A stretch of 64,000 nt of DNA from NCBI GenBank assembly GCA_009192285.1, contig CM018605.1:954530-1018529 (forward strand). The letters run 5' to 3'. Below are positions 34,917-45,798 of the stretch, one piece after another. Made by a program: the position numbers and the translations under genes. Within the stretch, counting starts at the first letter, position 1; every line of letters begins with the position of its first letter. A model generated the notes under the pieces. It was not told the DNA's origin. It saw nothing but the letters and a program-made list of their open reading frames with translations, and did no database searches. The stretch is from Morchella semilibera (Eukaryota; Ascomycota; Pezizomycetes; Pezizales; Morchellaceae).

Positions 34917-36199
34917 ATGAGATCACGATGTCTATTTTGCATACGGAGCTACGCCAATTCTGGTAGTTTCAATCAATATCTCTCAAAAGTCCACCCATCG
35001 CGGACCCGCAGGTGGTACGACAGGCAGCTTTCAGGGACTCCTGTTGAGGGCTTGCGGAGCCTTCCCGAAAGCTCAGGAGGTTCCCACGAAGGTAGACATT
35101 TGAACATACCAGACGAAAGCGAATCCGATACTAAATCGAATGATGATCATACTTTAGGATCCACGTGGTTCAATCTAGCGACTACCATATACGAGGGTGC
35201 AGGGGAGCCTCTTTTCACCACAACAGGATATGATGAACGCTCGGAAAGCCTTTTGATCAACCCATGGCAGCCTTTCGAATCAGCAGAGGAATTTCGGTTA
35301 CCGCGTTGGTTCCTACAATCGAATGTATCTCAGGGTCAAATAGACAATTTCTTCCGCACCGTACACCCTCTACAAGGCTCCTACAGCACTGGTAAAGGCT
35401 TCGCATGCCTCCTCAACAAGATGTCGTCTATGGGGGGGTTAGGAAAAGAGAGTTGGATACACTCAGAGGTCGAAATGGGCGGGCAGAAAATTCCTTACTA
35501 CTACAGGGACCCTATGAATATAGTGCGTTTTCTTCTGGGACAACGTGCATTTAGGGAGTCCTTGGTGTATTCACCTATTATGGAATACAATGAAATGGGG
35601 GAGCGGATGTATGGGGAGATGCACACGGCAGACTGGTGGTGGGAGATGCAGGTTCGCAACATTTACTTAGAAGGCTCAGGGAGCCTCCGCTAACCCCTCA
35701 CAAATGTTATAGAATACCCTTCCAGAAGGATCAACGGTGGTGCCAGTAATATGTGCATCAGACGGAACACACCTCACTAATTTCAGTGGTGACAAGAAGG
35801 CTTGGCCAGTATACCTAACGATTGGCAATATCACCTCGGACACACGAAATAAACCCTCTAATTACGCGATCATACTCCTAGCTCTACTGCCAGTGCCACC
35901 AAAGGTTGGAGTGCGTACGAACGAACGCCGTTGGGAGAGCCAGATGGTCCTTCACCAGGTCCTCTCTGAGGTTCTCGAAGGCCTTCAGGGCCCTGCGGAA
36001 AGGGTTGAGCTTATAACATGCGCTGATGGCTATATGCGCCTATGTTATCCGATACTATGTGCATGGATTGCGGATCAACCAGAACACGCCTCGCTGCTAA
36101 ACCTCAACAATCAGGCCTGCCCTAGGTGCGAAGTTGATTTCAAGGACCTAGGGAGCCTTCAAGAAACCCGCCACTCATTCAGGAGCGATATATCGAAAT
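34917..36199 (+). pseudogene. Plavaka-type transposase, N-terminal and central part
   Basis: 34917-35693 starts with a Cys-rich finger-like segment (CLFCIRSYANSGSFNQYL). It continues through WFLQSNVSQGQIDNFF and HTADWWWEMQ. A break at 35693-35741, which could be an intron or a frameshift, leads into the conserved LPEGSTVVPVICASDGTHLT and FSGDKKAWPVYLTIGNI. The characteristic CADGYMRLCYPILCAWIADQ and NQACPRC follow. These blocks define the Plavaka group of CACTA-like transposases. The coding stretch is interrupted at ISK by C1 (TSD GAAAT) and resumes at 41729. Confidence 0.82.
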
Positions 36200-36766
36200 T
36201 GTCACGGCACGCCTGGGATGGTAGGGGATGATTAGGTAATGATGTCGGGTTTCTTCGGGATGGACTATCGGGTATTAGTATGTAGATCGGTTTAGTGGTG
36301 CGGGGGAGTTTCTCTTTGGATTTCTATGGGTTTCCGTGGTACGGATTAGTAAGCGGTGAAATCAGAAGGTTATATATACGACTAGGATTTTCCTTTGTCT
36401 CTTTCTTTCTTCTTTTCCTTACGCAACCTCCTGTTATCAACCTTTCCCTTTAGGTTCTTGTTCTTTACTTCTACTTGGTTCTGTCTTCTGTCTTGATAAA
36501 TATATACTTTGGTTCTAATACTTCGCCTCGTCCTCGTTATCGGTTGTGCCCCTTGGTAACACCCGTGTCCTGAACCCGCCTGCCTCGCTTAAAACCCGTG
36601 GCCTCCCGTTACACGCTGTCCCAGTCTATGACGGTAATCCGAGTTATCTACTGGAGCCTCCGCGTATACGTTGAACCTCAGAGACTCCCTGTGGACTCTC
36701 TGCCCGACCCCTGCTCCTGCTCTATAATTCCCGTTGTCCTAGTTACTTCCGCCCCGTCCCATAACA
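36200..36766 (+). repeat. C1 5' LTR
   Basis: TGTCACGGCAC...CATAACA, 567 bp, with a TATATATACGACTAG promoter region near 36371. It is 14 bp longer than the 3' LTR owing to scattered single-base additions. Confidence 0.93.
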
Positions 36767-36768
36767 TT

Positions 36769-36777
36769 AGGTTGCGT
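36769..36777 (+). promoter_or_regulatory. C1 primer-binding site, self-priming type
   Basis: AGGTTGCGT, 2 nt after the LTR, is the exact complement of ACGCAACCT at 36421-36429 in the LTR. Both halves differ from the F pair by one compensated base. Confidence 0.75.
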
Positions 36778-36807
36778 CCACCCCAAACCAACCGGCACAA
36801 CAACACC

Positions 36808-37451
36808 ATGTCCTTCGACCTGTGCTCCCCTGATGGATGCGCCTTCGGGCCTTCATTGGAACCTACCCTGTACCTGACGAGCTGGATGGCACCGAATGGT
36901 GTCAGGCCTATGACCTCATCGAGGATTGTCTGGCCACCATCTCCCTACTCCCATCGCCGGCCTCTGCCCTCGCCCCCGAACCCAGTAACCCTACACCCGA
37001 ACCCGTTGTTCCCCATGCCGACCACGCCAAGGTCATTGAAGACCTGGCCACTTCTAATACCAAGCTCGAGACAGCGCTTGCTGACCTCGCCACTTCCCGT
37101 CACGCCACCGCCGCCGCCGTATCCAACTGTGAGGCCCTGATCCAGGACCTCTCGGACCTTGAAGAAGACTTGGAGGAGTCCGAGTCTCAGCTCGCCGCCA
37201 CCACCCGCAGCCTGGAAATTGCCACGGCCAACAACGAGGTCCTCCTCGAAGATCTATTCGCTTGGGAAACCTATGCGAAGGAACTCGAAACCGACCTCGC
37301 CGCCGCCGTTACCCCTGCCCTTGTTCCCCGCACCAAGACTCGCTACCTCGCTCCCCGCTTCCAGGACCCCCGCACCCTCGACAACTGGCGTCGCGAGCCA
37401 GTTGCTCACATACCCCAGAGCCAGCAGTTAAAAGGTCAGCCCCTCTGGTAA
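36808..37451 (+). CDS. C1 gag (short, coiled-coil)
   Basis: About 210 residues: LRAFIGTYPVPDELDGTEWC, a Pro-rich linker, then a long coiled coil (LATSNTKLETALADLATSRH, LEEDLEESESQLAATTRSLE) and a basic end. No capsid-like core and no zinc knuckle are visible, unlike F, A and B. The natural start is probably ATG 36808, but an extra base before 36837 (compare C2, ATG at 57532) shifts the frame, leaving a 204-codon frame from 36837. It ends QLKGQPLW then TAA, overlapping the frameshift signal. Confidence 0.8.
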
Positions 37452-37471
37452 ATATTGGCACACCAGAGGGG
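37427..37471 (+). promoter_or_regulatory. C1 gag-pol -1 frameshift signal
   Basis: G TTA AAA (37427-37433) in the gag frame, 6-nt spacer, perfect 9-bp hairpin CCCCTCTGG (37440-37448) with CCAGAGGGG (37463-37471). The gag stop TAA is the first loop codon. A -1 shift gives VKRSAPLVNIGTPEGP, continuous with pol. Confidence 0.85.
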
Positions 37472-40400
37472 CCTGTCCCGCCACTTACCACCGCGCCTCG
37501 TACCTCGTCCGTTTTAGTCCCCGTCCCTGTCTCCGCACCCGCTTTCGTTATGTCAGCTATTCCTAGTTCTGAGAAAGGCTTGACGGATGATCAGCTGGTT
37601 ATTGAATGCACTATTTCGCAGGACTCTTCCCCCCCGGCTCAGACCCACGCCCTGATTGATACAGGGGCCTCTGGGTATGCTTTTATGGATGCCGCCTTTG
37701 CCAAGTCCCATGATCTTGTTCTTACGCCTCTTCGTACCCCCCGTGCCCTGACGGTCATCGACGGCAGGCTCATCGAGTCTGGCCAGATTACCCATATTGC
37801 CAGGATGGAATTGGTTATTAATGGACACCGTGAATATGCCCCTTTCTTTGTAACAAAGTTAGGGAATTACCCAATCGTGCTGGGCCTGCCCTGGATGAGG
37901 CACCATGATGTTACTCTTCGGCCCCGCCAAAACCAGGTCCTCTTCTCGTCCCCGTCCTGCCTCCGCCAGTGCTCCCCCCTCGGTCAACCAGTAGTCGCCC
38001 AAGGGATTGCTTCTAAGGTTTCTCCCCCGCATGCTCCGATACACATCGCCGCCATTGGGGCTCATCCCTTTCGCCGCCTAACACGCAAGCAAGGGAACGT
38101 GCTCCTATGCGCTTCGCTACGGATGATCGATGATGTTCTCGCGTCCCCCGGTCCTCATCTTGCCAATGTACCAGTCGAGCTTCACAGATTCGGTAAAATG
38201 TTCCTGGAATCCTCGGCTGCTATCTTGCCGCCTCATCGTCCACATGATCTGGCCATTGTCCTAGAAGAGGGAAAACAACCCCCCTTTAAGCCAATGTACA
38301 ATATGTCCCGAAATGAGCTCCAGGCACTTCGTGATTATATTACGGAGAATTTGTCCAAAGGGTTTATTCGATTTTCCAAGTCCCCCGCCGGTGCCCCAAT
38401 TCTGTTTGTTAAGAAAGCAGATGGATCCCTCCGCCTCTGCGTTGACTATCGCGGCCTTAACGAGATAACCATTAAGAACCGCCACCCGTTACCATTGCTT
38501 CCGGAGACCTTGACTCAGATTGCCAAAGCGAGGTATTATACTAAGCTGGATCTTCGATGGGGCTACCATCAGCTTCGTATCAAAGAAGGAGATGAGTGGA
38601 AAACTGCCTTCAGGACCCGACAAGGCCATTTCGAGTATCAGGTTATGCCTTTTGGTCTGACGAACGCCCCGGCTGCCTTTCAACACTGGGTTAATGATTT
38701 ACTGCGCCCCCATCTTGACGACTTTTGCACGGCCTATCTGGATGATATCCTTATTTACTCTGATAACATGGAGCAACATAAGGAACACGTCCGAAGGATT
38801 ATGGAAATTCTGGAACAAAATGATGTGCATTTGAAACCGGAGAAGTGCGAATTCTATGTTCAAGAAACAAAATACCTAGGCATGATTATTTCCCCGGATG
38901 GCATCAGCATGGATCCTAAAAAGGTCTCGGCGGTCAGCGAGTGGGAAATTCCTAAAGACCTTAAGGACGTTCAGTGTTTCTTAGGATTTGCGAATTTCTA
39001 TCGGCGATTTATCTACGGCTACAGCAAGGTGGTATCTCCCCTCACGGCATTGACCAAAAAGAAGGTAAAATTTCTATGGTCACCCCAGGCAGATCGGGCA
39101 TTTAGGGAGTTGAAGGAAGCTTTTACCTCGGCCCCGATCCTTAGGCATTTTGATCCGGATCGGAAAATTATTGTGGAAACAGATGCAAGTGATTATGTCT
39201 CCGCCGCAATTCTGTCTCAACACGACGATGAGGGTATTTTACACCCTGTTGCGTTTTTCTCTGGAAGACACTCCCCAGCGGAGTGCAACTACGAGATCTA
39301 CGACAAGGAACTCTTGGCAATCATTCGGGCTTTCGAGGAATGGCGATATTATTTGGAGGGCGCACGATTCCCGATTACAGTTTTATCGGATCATAAGAAC
39401 CTTGAGTATTTCATGACCAAGAGAGATTTGAATCGTCGCCAAGCTCGATGGTCTGAATATTTGTCCCGCTTCGACTATGTTATTCAGTTTTGCCCAGGAA
39501 AGCAAGGAGGAAAACCGGATGCCTTAACTAGAAGGTCAGGAGACCTCCCTAAGGAGGGGGATGAGCGTCTGAGACACCAGAGCCAGATTATTTTGAAGCA
39601 AGAAAATTTGGAATTAGGAGGAAAGCTAGGTTTGTTAGCGGGTTCTTTTGCAAATGAACCCGCTGAAAAGATCGTATCCCTACCAGCTTTATTTACACAA
39701 GCTTACCAGATCGACAGTTTTCCCAATAAAGTTTTAACTATGCTCCGTACGAAGGTGAAACACTCACGTGAGATTTCCCTGGCTGAATGTTCCGAGTCCC
39801 CGGAAGGTCTTCTTCTGTATCGAAATTCGATCTACGTACCCGCCGCCGATGAGCTTAAGCTCCGTTTATTACAGGAGCACCACGATGCTCCCGCTGCTGG
39901 ACACCCCGGACGAGCTAAGACGTTAGAACTTCTATCCCGTACTTATTACTGGCCAACTATGAGGAAATATGTCGACCGATATGTGCAGAATTGTCATCTC
40001 TGTCGTCAAAGCAAGGCCCCCCGGAATAGTCCTCAAGGAGTTCTCCGCCCACTTCCGATTCCTGCTAGCCCCTGTACCGACATTTCGATGGATTTTGTAA
40101 CAGGCCTCCCAGAAAGCAATGGGTTTACTGCAATTTTAGTAGTAGTCGACCGTCTTACTAAAATGCGACATTTGATACCCTGTACCGAGGAAACCAATGC
40201 CCCCGCCATGGCTGATTTATTTGTGGACTACGTCTGGAAGCTGCACGGGTTACCCGAAACCATCGTTTCGGATCGAGGAACCCAATTTACTTCGGACTTT
40301 TGGAAATCACTGTGTTCTCGTTTGGAAATTTCCCCCCGGTATTCGACGTCTTTTCACCCCCAAACCGATGGTCAGACCGAACGTATGAATGCCATTATGG

Positions 40401-41149
40401 AACAGTACCTTAGGGCTTATGTGTCATATCAACAGGACGACTGGAGTCGATATTTGCCTCTTGCTGAATTTGCTGCCAATAACCATGTTTCCAAAACTAT
40501 TAATATGTCTCCCTTTCAGGCGAACTTCGGAAAACATCCTCGCATGTCCTTCGGTCCCTTAGTACATGGAACTACCACTGCAGAAGACAAAGCCAATGGT
40601 ATGGCCCGCGATATGTCTCAGGTTTTTGATTTTCTTCGTACCGAAATGAAAAGGTCCCAAGTCATTCAGGAGGAAGCCGCCAATACCCGTCGCACCCCAA
40701 GTCCAAAGTATGTCGTCGGAGATCGAGTTTGGTTATCTACCAGGAATCTTCATACCATGCGCCCATCTAAAAAGTTAGATTGGAAACAAGTGGGTCCCTA
40801 CGAGATTATGAGGGTAGTGAGTCCTTATGCCTACGAGTTGGCTCTTCCCAGGTCTATGAAGGTCCACCCGGTGTTCCATGTTTCCCTTTTGTCCCTCGCG
40901 GCCTCTGATCCTGTTCCTGGCCAAGTCCAACCACCACCCCCACCCATGGAGATCGAGGGCGAGGAAGAATGGGAAGTAGATGCAGTCCTGGATTCCCGCC
41001 GCCGCAGTGGACGACTCTGGTACTTGACCCGCTATATTGGCTATGCCGAACCCTCCTGGCAGCCCGCGGAAGACTTGGAGCATGCCCCCGATAAGGTTCG
41101 GGAGTTTCATAGTCGGTACCCACGCAAGCCTCAGCCTAGCAGGAGCTAG
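37433..41149 (+). CDS. C1 pol: protease, RT, RNase H, integrase, chromodomain
   Basis: Uninterrupted. Protease (HALIDTGASGYAFMD), RT ([40 protein letters not shown]), RNase H ([20 protein letters not shown]), integrase zinc domain (NCHLCRQSK), core (MDFVTGLP, SDRGTQF, TDGQTERMNAIMEQ), GPY-like module and chromodomain (WEVDAVLDSR, YLTRYIGY, PSWQP). All catalytic carboxylates expected of a working element are present. It is read by -1 frameshifting from gag. It is about 97% identical by eye to C2 pol on the other strand. Confidence 0.95.
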   Translation, partial: RSAPLVNIGTPEGPVPPLTTAPRTSSVLVPVPVSAPAFVMSAIPSSEKGLTDDQLVIECTISQDSSPPAQTHALIDTGASGYAFMDAAFAKSHDLVLTPLRTPRALTVIDGRLIESGQITHIARMELVINGHREYAPFFVTKLGNYPIVLGLPWMRHHDVTLRPRQNQVLFSSPSCLRQCSPLGQPVVAQGIASKVSPPHAPIHIAAIGAHPFRRLTRKQGNVLLCASLRMIDDVLASPGPHLANVPVELHRFGKMFLESSAAILPPHRPHDLAIVLEEGKQPPFKPMYNMSRNELQALRDYITENLSKGFIRFSKSPAGAPILFVKKADGSLRLCVDYRGLNEITIKNRHPLPLLPETLTQIAKARYYTKLDLRWGYHQLRIKEGDEWKTAFRTRQGHFEYQVMPFGLTNAPAAFQHWVNDLLRPHLDDFCTAYLDDILIYSDNMEQHKEHVRRIMEILEQNDVHLKPEKCEFYVQETKYLGMIISPDGISMDPKKVSAVSEWEIPKDLKDVQCFLGFANFYRRFIYGYSKVVSPLTALTKKKVKFLWSPQADRAFRELKEAFTSAPILRHFDPDRKIIVETDASDYVSAAILSQHDDEGILHPVAFFSGRHSPAECNYEIYDKELLAIIRAFEEWRYYLEGARFPITVLSDHKNLEYFMTKRDLNRRQARWSEYLSRFDYVIQFCPGKQGGKPDALTRRSGDLPKEGDERLRHQSQIILKQENLELGGKLGLLAGSFANEPAEKIVSLPALFTQAYQIDSFPNKVLTMLRTKVKHSREISLAECSESPEGLLLYRNSIYVPAADELKLRLLQEHHDAPAAGHPGRAKTLELLSRTYYWPTMRKYVDRYVQNCHLCRQSKAPRNSPQGVLRPLPIPASPCTDISMDFVTGLPESNGFTAILVVVDRLTKMRHLIPCTEETNAPAMADLFVDYVWKLHGLPETIVSDRGTQFTSDFWKSLCSRLEISPRYSTSFHPQTDGQTERMNAIMEQYLRAYVSYQQDDWSRYLPLAEFAANNHVSKTINMSPFQANFGKHPRMSFGPLVHGTTTAEDKANGMARDMSQVFDFLRTEMKRSQVIQEEAANTRRTPSPKYVVGDRVWLSTRNLHTMRPSKKLDWKQVGPYEIMRVVSPYAYELALPRSMKVHPVFHVSLLSLAASDPVPGQVQPPPPPMEIEGEEEWEVDAVLDSRRRSGRLWYLTRYIGYAEPSWQPAEDLEHAPDKVREFHSRYPRKPQPSRS

Positions 41150-41154
41150 GCTTT

Positions 41155-41170
41155 AGAGGAGGGGGTAATC
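41155..41170 (+). promoter_or_regulatory. C1 polypurine tract
   Basis: AGAGGAGGGGGTAATC lies directly before the 3' LTR. Confidence 0.8.
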
Positions 41171-41723
41171 TGTCACGGCACATCTGGGATGGTAAGAAGT
41201 GATTAAGTAAGGATGTCGGGTTTCTTCGGGATGAGTTATCGGGTTTTAGTATGTGGATCGGTTAGTGGTGCGGGGAGTCTTTCTTTGGATTTCTATGGGG
41301 TTCCGTGGTACGGATTAGTAAGCGGTGAAATGGGAAGGTTATATATACGACTAGGATTTCCTTTGTCTCTTTCTTTCTTCTTTCCTTACGCAACCTCCTG
41401 TTATCAACCTTTCCCTTTAGGTTCTTGTTCTTTACTTCTACTTGGTTCTGTCTTCTGTCTTGATAAATATATACTTGGTTCTATACTTCGCCTCGTCCTC
41501 GTTATCGGTTGTGCCCCTTGGTAACACCGTGTCCTGAACCCGCCTGCCTCGCTTAAACCCGTGGCCTCCCGTTACACGCTGTCCCAGTCTATGACGGTAA
41601 TCCGAGTTATCTACTTGAGCCTCCGCGTATACGTTGAACTCAGAGACTCCCTGTGGACTCTCTGCCCGACCCTGCTCCTGCTATAATTCCCTTGTCCTAG
41701 TACTTCCACCCCGTCCCGTAACA
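41171..41723 (+). repeat. C1 3' LTR
   Basis: TGTCACGGCACATC...CCGTAACA, 553 bp, followed by TSD GAAAT. Confidence 0.94.
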
Positions 41724-41728
41724 GAAAT

Positions 41729-43249
41729 GGTAGAGCGTTACAAGGAGGATACGTCAGATACAGCACCCGTTGAATACCTAGTGTCGAAATCCTTCAAACC
41801 CTGTACAATGCTTTGTGGGCCTTGCCGAAGGCTCAGGTGTATGATCTTCACAAGACAAGATATGTTGCATAATATTTATCCTCGGCCTATTGAAACATAT
41901 ATGGAATTGGTCAATCGTTTTGAAAAAACAACAAATCGGCTAGAGAATTTGATCGGGCTTGGGCGTCCATTTAAGCCTTACCCAGGGCTTGCTGTACCAA
42001 ATAGGCTTATGGCAACTACTCAATGGCAGGGTAAAGAAATGCGTCATCTCGCGGAATAGTTCTAGAGCCTTTGCAGTGGCTTTTTTGGAACCCCCCAAAA
42101 AGCTTCGCAGAGGCGACTTGGGAGATCCTTGAGGTGTGTTCGGTGCACTAATCGATTTCCACTTGATGGAAAACAGTACACTAACCGCATACAAAAAGAA
42201 ACACTAGACTATCTTCAAGGGTATCTCTCGAAGATTTCCACAAGTAATAAGGATGTGTTTCTGGAATTTAAGGCCGATAAACGAACAAGGAAAAGAGGCA
42301 AAGGATTGAACAAAGGCGCTGCAAGGCTCGGGAAGCATTGACAGAGGCCTGGCGGAGCTTGAGGAAATTCGCGAGGCTTCTCATTTCAACTTCATTAAAA
42401 TGCATCTTCTTTCACACTTCTGGGGGCATGTAGAGCGATTTGGTAATACCCCAATGTTTTCAACCGATGTGAGCGAGTTAGCTCATAGGCAACAAATTAA
42501 GATGGCTTATGCAGCCTCCAATAAGGTCGTACGCAAACAGTTCAGATTTCCTCGTTACACACTGCAAAGGCGTATGGCTAATAGAGAACGGGTTTTAATC
42601 TAAAGATATCGTTGTCAAGTCTTCCAGAACATACGAGGGCCACCCAAGCCATCGAGAGAGCCTCCGGGGCATGTTGGAAGTATTCAAAAACGAGGACCCA
42701 CAAAGGACAAACGAAAGATTCCTAGACGATGATAAACACCCGGAACCTAGGATGTCGACCCCCGACGGCGGACCCCACATATCACCTGATATCGCCGATA
42801 TGATTAAAATCAATAGAAGAACACTAGCAAGAGCGGTGTCGGAATATGGTCAGGGCCTGAGCCGGGGAGAACAATGCTTATTTAGCCTTCTGGACTGCCC
42901 GGTGGGGTACTTTAAGTGCCTACAGGTGCCAGTATCAATTTTTCAGAAGCCTGACAGTTACGAGATACATAATATACGGTGTACAGGAGAGGCATTATTT
43001 AGGAAAAGGTCGACTCGAAATGATTGGGCATGGATTAAGGTGGCCACAACGGAGCCGTGGGGAGCCTTTCAGGGACTCATACCAGGGCTTGTACGAGCAA
43101 TATTCATGATACGTGATAGTATATTGATGGAAACATATCAGCTTTGTCTTGTAGAGTTACTGGAAGCCAAGAATAATGGTCTTCCAGATGGCTCACACGG
43201 TCTTCTTAGAGTTGCGAGGCGCTCTTGGCAAGGGGTTTTGGGTAGTTAA
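41729..43249 (+). pseudogene. Plavaka-type transposase, C-terminal part
   Basis: Resumes immediately after the TSD. 41735-42058 is coding-like, and breaks follow. 42230-42601 holds FNFIKMHLLSHFWGHVERFG and STDVSELAHRQQIKMAYAAS, the HxxxH/FGT/E-H block seen near the C-terminus of Plavaka proteins. 42671-43249 holds HNIRCTGEALFRKRS and PWGAFQGLIPGLVRAIFMIR, the usual C-terminal module. There are at least three frame breaks, some possibly introns. With 34917-36199 this is one transposase of roughly 1000 residues. Confidence 0.78.
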
Positions 43250-43953
43250 TATCAGTAGTGTTTTGGGAATGGCTCATTTGTTCGAGCTGGGACAGGGTCA
43301 ATGGCTTGTAAACACGAGGATAGATTTGAAAAAGTGGAATGAGTTCGATATATAGTGACAATATCTCTGGTGGCCTGGGGAAAGGTACAAGAGGCCTTCA
43401 TAAAAGTTCGAGTGACTTCAGCTGGCATAGAATGTATTTAGAATAAAATTAACATGATAGTAAACGAAACAATATGATCTAGATCGGGCACTCATGAGGG
43501 CTCCAGAACGCCTTATAAAGGCGTAGAGGGCCAGAAGCCCCCAGGTGGCGGGGTAGCCATCAAGAGCTGTATATGTTTTTTGCGTGAAAATAGGTTGTTG
43601 GTGGTGGCCTCCGAAACTTACTAATCAAAGCTCGAAAGGCCTCTAGAAGGCTCAGGAAGCCCTCTGGAAGGCTCGGGAGGTGAGAAACAATTAACAAGGT
43701 GTCAGGAGAGGTAAGGAGGGTAACAGAAGGCTCAGGAGGCTACATACAATTAGCGAGGTGTTAGGAGAGGTAAGGGGGGTAACAGAAGGCTCAGGAGGCT
43801 CTCTAGAAGGCTCAGAACTTGAAGGCCATTGGGAGGCTCGTGAGGCAACAAATGGTTAGCAAGGTTATTAGGAGAGACGGAAGGGTAATTGCCTTGGCAA
43901 CGGCCTCCGGACACCCAGTCAAGCCTCTGGAGAGAGTTTGAATGTTGCTGATG
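43250..43953 (+). repeat. Right terminal region of the Plavaka-type element
   Basis: Subterminal array of GAAGGCTCAGGAGGCT-like words (43630-43850), including two near-identical blocks around GGTGTCAGGAGAGGTAAGG (43699 and 43760). It ends AATGTTGCTGATG before TA (43954-43955), where F-type gag resumes (GCCTAC of the zinc knuckle). The terminal TTGCTGATG equals the MITE terminus found at 15301, 60093 and 62957. Confidence 0.7.
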
Positions 43954-43955
43954 TA

Positions 43956-45370
43956 GGCGCAGCAGCCATTTTCCATTCTCCATTTCTTTTGGGCAGCGGT
44001 GGTATGTCGGCAGCCATTAGCAAACGTATATCTTCCCTCTGGTTGGGGGCGCGTATGTCCCGGCACCTTGGCATCGGTCCCAAGGGTTCGGTAGTCGAAG
44101 CGCTATTGCGGTTGTTTAGGAATGGTTAAGCGAGGAGGGGGTGTGCTAAGGGAGGTTGTCGTCATTGAATTCTAGGAGGTTCGATGGCGTGATGGATTTG
44201 CAATGTAAATAGCGGAGATGGTGGGGAGGAATACGAGGTGTGGGTGCGAAAGGTTTCTATGGGTTTCTATGAACAGGTGTATGGGTCATAGGGGACCAGT
44301 GGGGGAGAAGTGTTAAATAGCGGGGTTAGATGTTTTCCTTAGTTCTTTCTTTCTTTTCTCTTTGTCTCGTCTTCCTGTCATCTCGGTACATAGGAATCTA
44401 CTCCTATCTTTAAGTCATAGCTCTTTGTACCAAAACTCCTTCCTCTCAAAAGAGGAAACTCATAGTACCTCTCATCGTATTCGTTGAGGTCCATTCGGCT
44501 CTCACTCTCCCTGCCTTGTGTCCTTGTGCCTTTGCCCTTGCCCTTGCCTTCGCCGGTGCCTGTGCTTGTGCCTGCCCGGTTTTGCCCTTGTCTTCGTCAG
44601 TCTCCTCGTCGCTTAGGCTGTGCTCCTCGGGTTCTTCTGCCTCATTATTGTCATCTTCTTCTTTGCGTCGGGTTACTCCGTCACAGCGTAGTAGGGCGAG
44701 CCTGCAGGGCAGAAAGATCCATAGAGGCAAGGCCTCCTTGTATGTGAGATGGGTGTGGAGGAGTGGGTTGGGAGGCGAATTGTCCGATTGGATTCCTATT
44801 GGTTTTGTGGGCATCCTTCCTGGCCCTAATCCCGTTGTCTATAGTCATAAGTCTCCTCATATAGGCATCAACCACAAGGCCTTCTTCCGCGGTGTGTTGG
44901 TAAATCATTGCATCATTAAGGTCATCAGATAGCCCAGTTTCCAGGGCATTCTTCTTGGCTTTCTCATTGTAGTCGAGTAGACCCATGATGCGTAAAAATT
45001 GTGTGAGGTAGGTTGCGAAGTCTCCTTTGCCTTGGCGGAGGCTTTAGAGCTCCCTGCTGGCTGTGCCTCGGGGGTCTGGGTCTCCGAGGGAGGCTTCCAA
45101 AAATGCAACGAAGGTAGCAACAGAAGCAAATGGGGCGGCGTCTTTGGTGGCCATTGAGATGACCTGATCCAATGCCTTCCCTTCCAACCGACTCACAGTA
45201 TAGAAGACTCTGGCCTCTTCGTTCAGGAACCTATTTTGGCTAACCCTGAGTTTGGTTCGGAGGAGGTTGAGGAATCCGGGTAGCGTCTTATAGGTCTCAT
45301 TAAACTTAGGGGGGTCTGGAAATGTTCTGAGTGGAAGGTTGGTGGTAGGTTTAGGTTATTAGCGGGTGGG
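43956..45370 (-). pseudogene. F-type gag, middle and C-terminal fragment, split by an A LTR
   Basis: Leftward, 45370-44691 encodes the Pro linker (PPAN), the capsid-like core in shifting frames (LEASFGDPDP-like, LDYNEKAKKNALETGL, YMRRLMTIDNGIRARKDAHK) and ASMDLSALQARP. After the A LTR it continues at 44050 with PEGRYTFANGCRHTTAA and KKWRMENGCCAY, ending at the Plavaka terminus. Frameshifts are frequent. Confidence 0.82.
44056..44685 (+). repeat. Solo A LTR with TSD GCGTA
   Basis: TGTCCCGGCACCTTGG...CTCCGTCACA, 630 bp, flanked by GCGTA (44051-44055, 44686-44690). The cleanest reference copy of the A LTR. Confidence 0.94.
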
Positions 45371-45798
45371 TGTAACGGAGTAACCCGACGCAAAGAAGAA
45401 GATGACAATGAAGATGTAGAAGAACTCAAGGGATATAGTCTGCGCGACAAGGAGACAGACGAAGACAGAGACAACACAGGGCAGGCACAAGCACAGGCAC
45501 CGGCAAAGACAAAGGCAAGAATAAGGGCACAAGTACACAGGGCAAAGACAGTGAGGGCCGGATGGACCTGAACGAGAATGATGAGAGGTGCTATGAGTTT
45601 TTCTCTTAAAGAGGACAAGATCTTGAAGGCGAGGAACTATGGCTTGATAATAGGAGTATATTCCTGAGGTAACAGGAAGACGAGACAGAAAGAAAAGAAA
45701 GAAAGAAGTAAAGAAAATATCTATCTCCGCTATTGAACACTTCTCCCCCACCAGTCCGGTATGACTCACACATTCGCTCATAAAATCTCATAGAAATC
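45371..45798 (-). repeat. A LTR, left part, broken at AAATC
   Basis: TGTAACGGAGTAACC... to CATAGAAATC, then another A LTR starts. The complementary right part beginning with the same AAATC is at 2976. Confidence 0.82.

Larger units (their letters stand above)
36200..41723 (+). mobile_element. C1, full-length C-family Ty3/gypsy chromovirus
   Basis: LTRs 36200-36766 and 41171-41723, TSD GAAAT (36195-36199 and 41724-41728), PBS, short gag, frameshift signal and an uninterrupted 1295-codon pol. It is inserted in the Plavaka-type transposase. Confidence 0.96.

Noticed and set aside
36200-41723. C1 as a virus or captured viral gene
   Set aside because: LTRs, TSD and Pol order are those of a Ty3/gypsy chromovirus, and no envelope-like frame is present.
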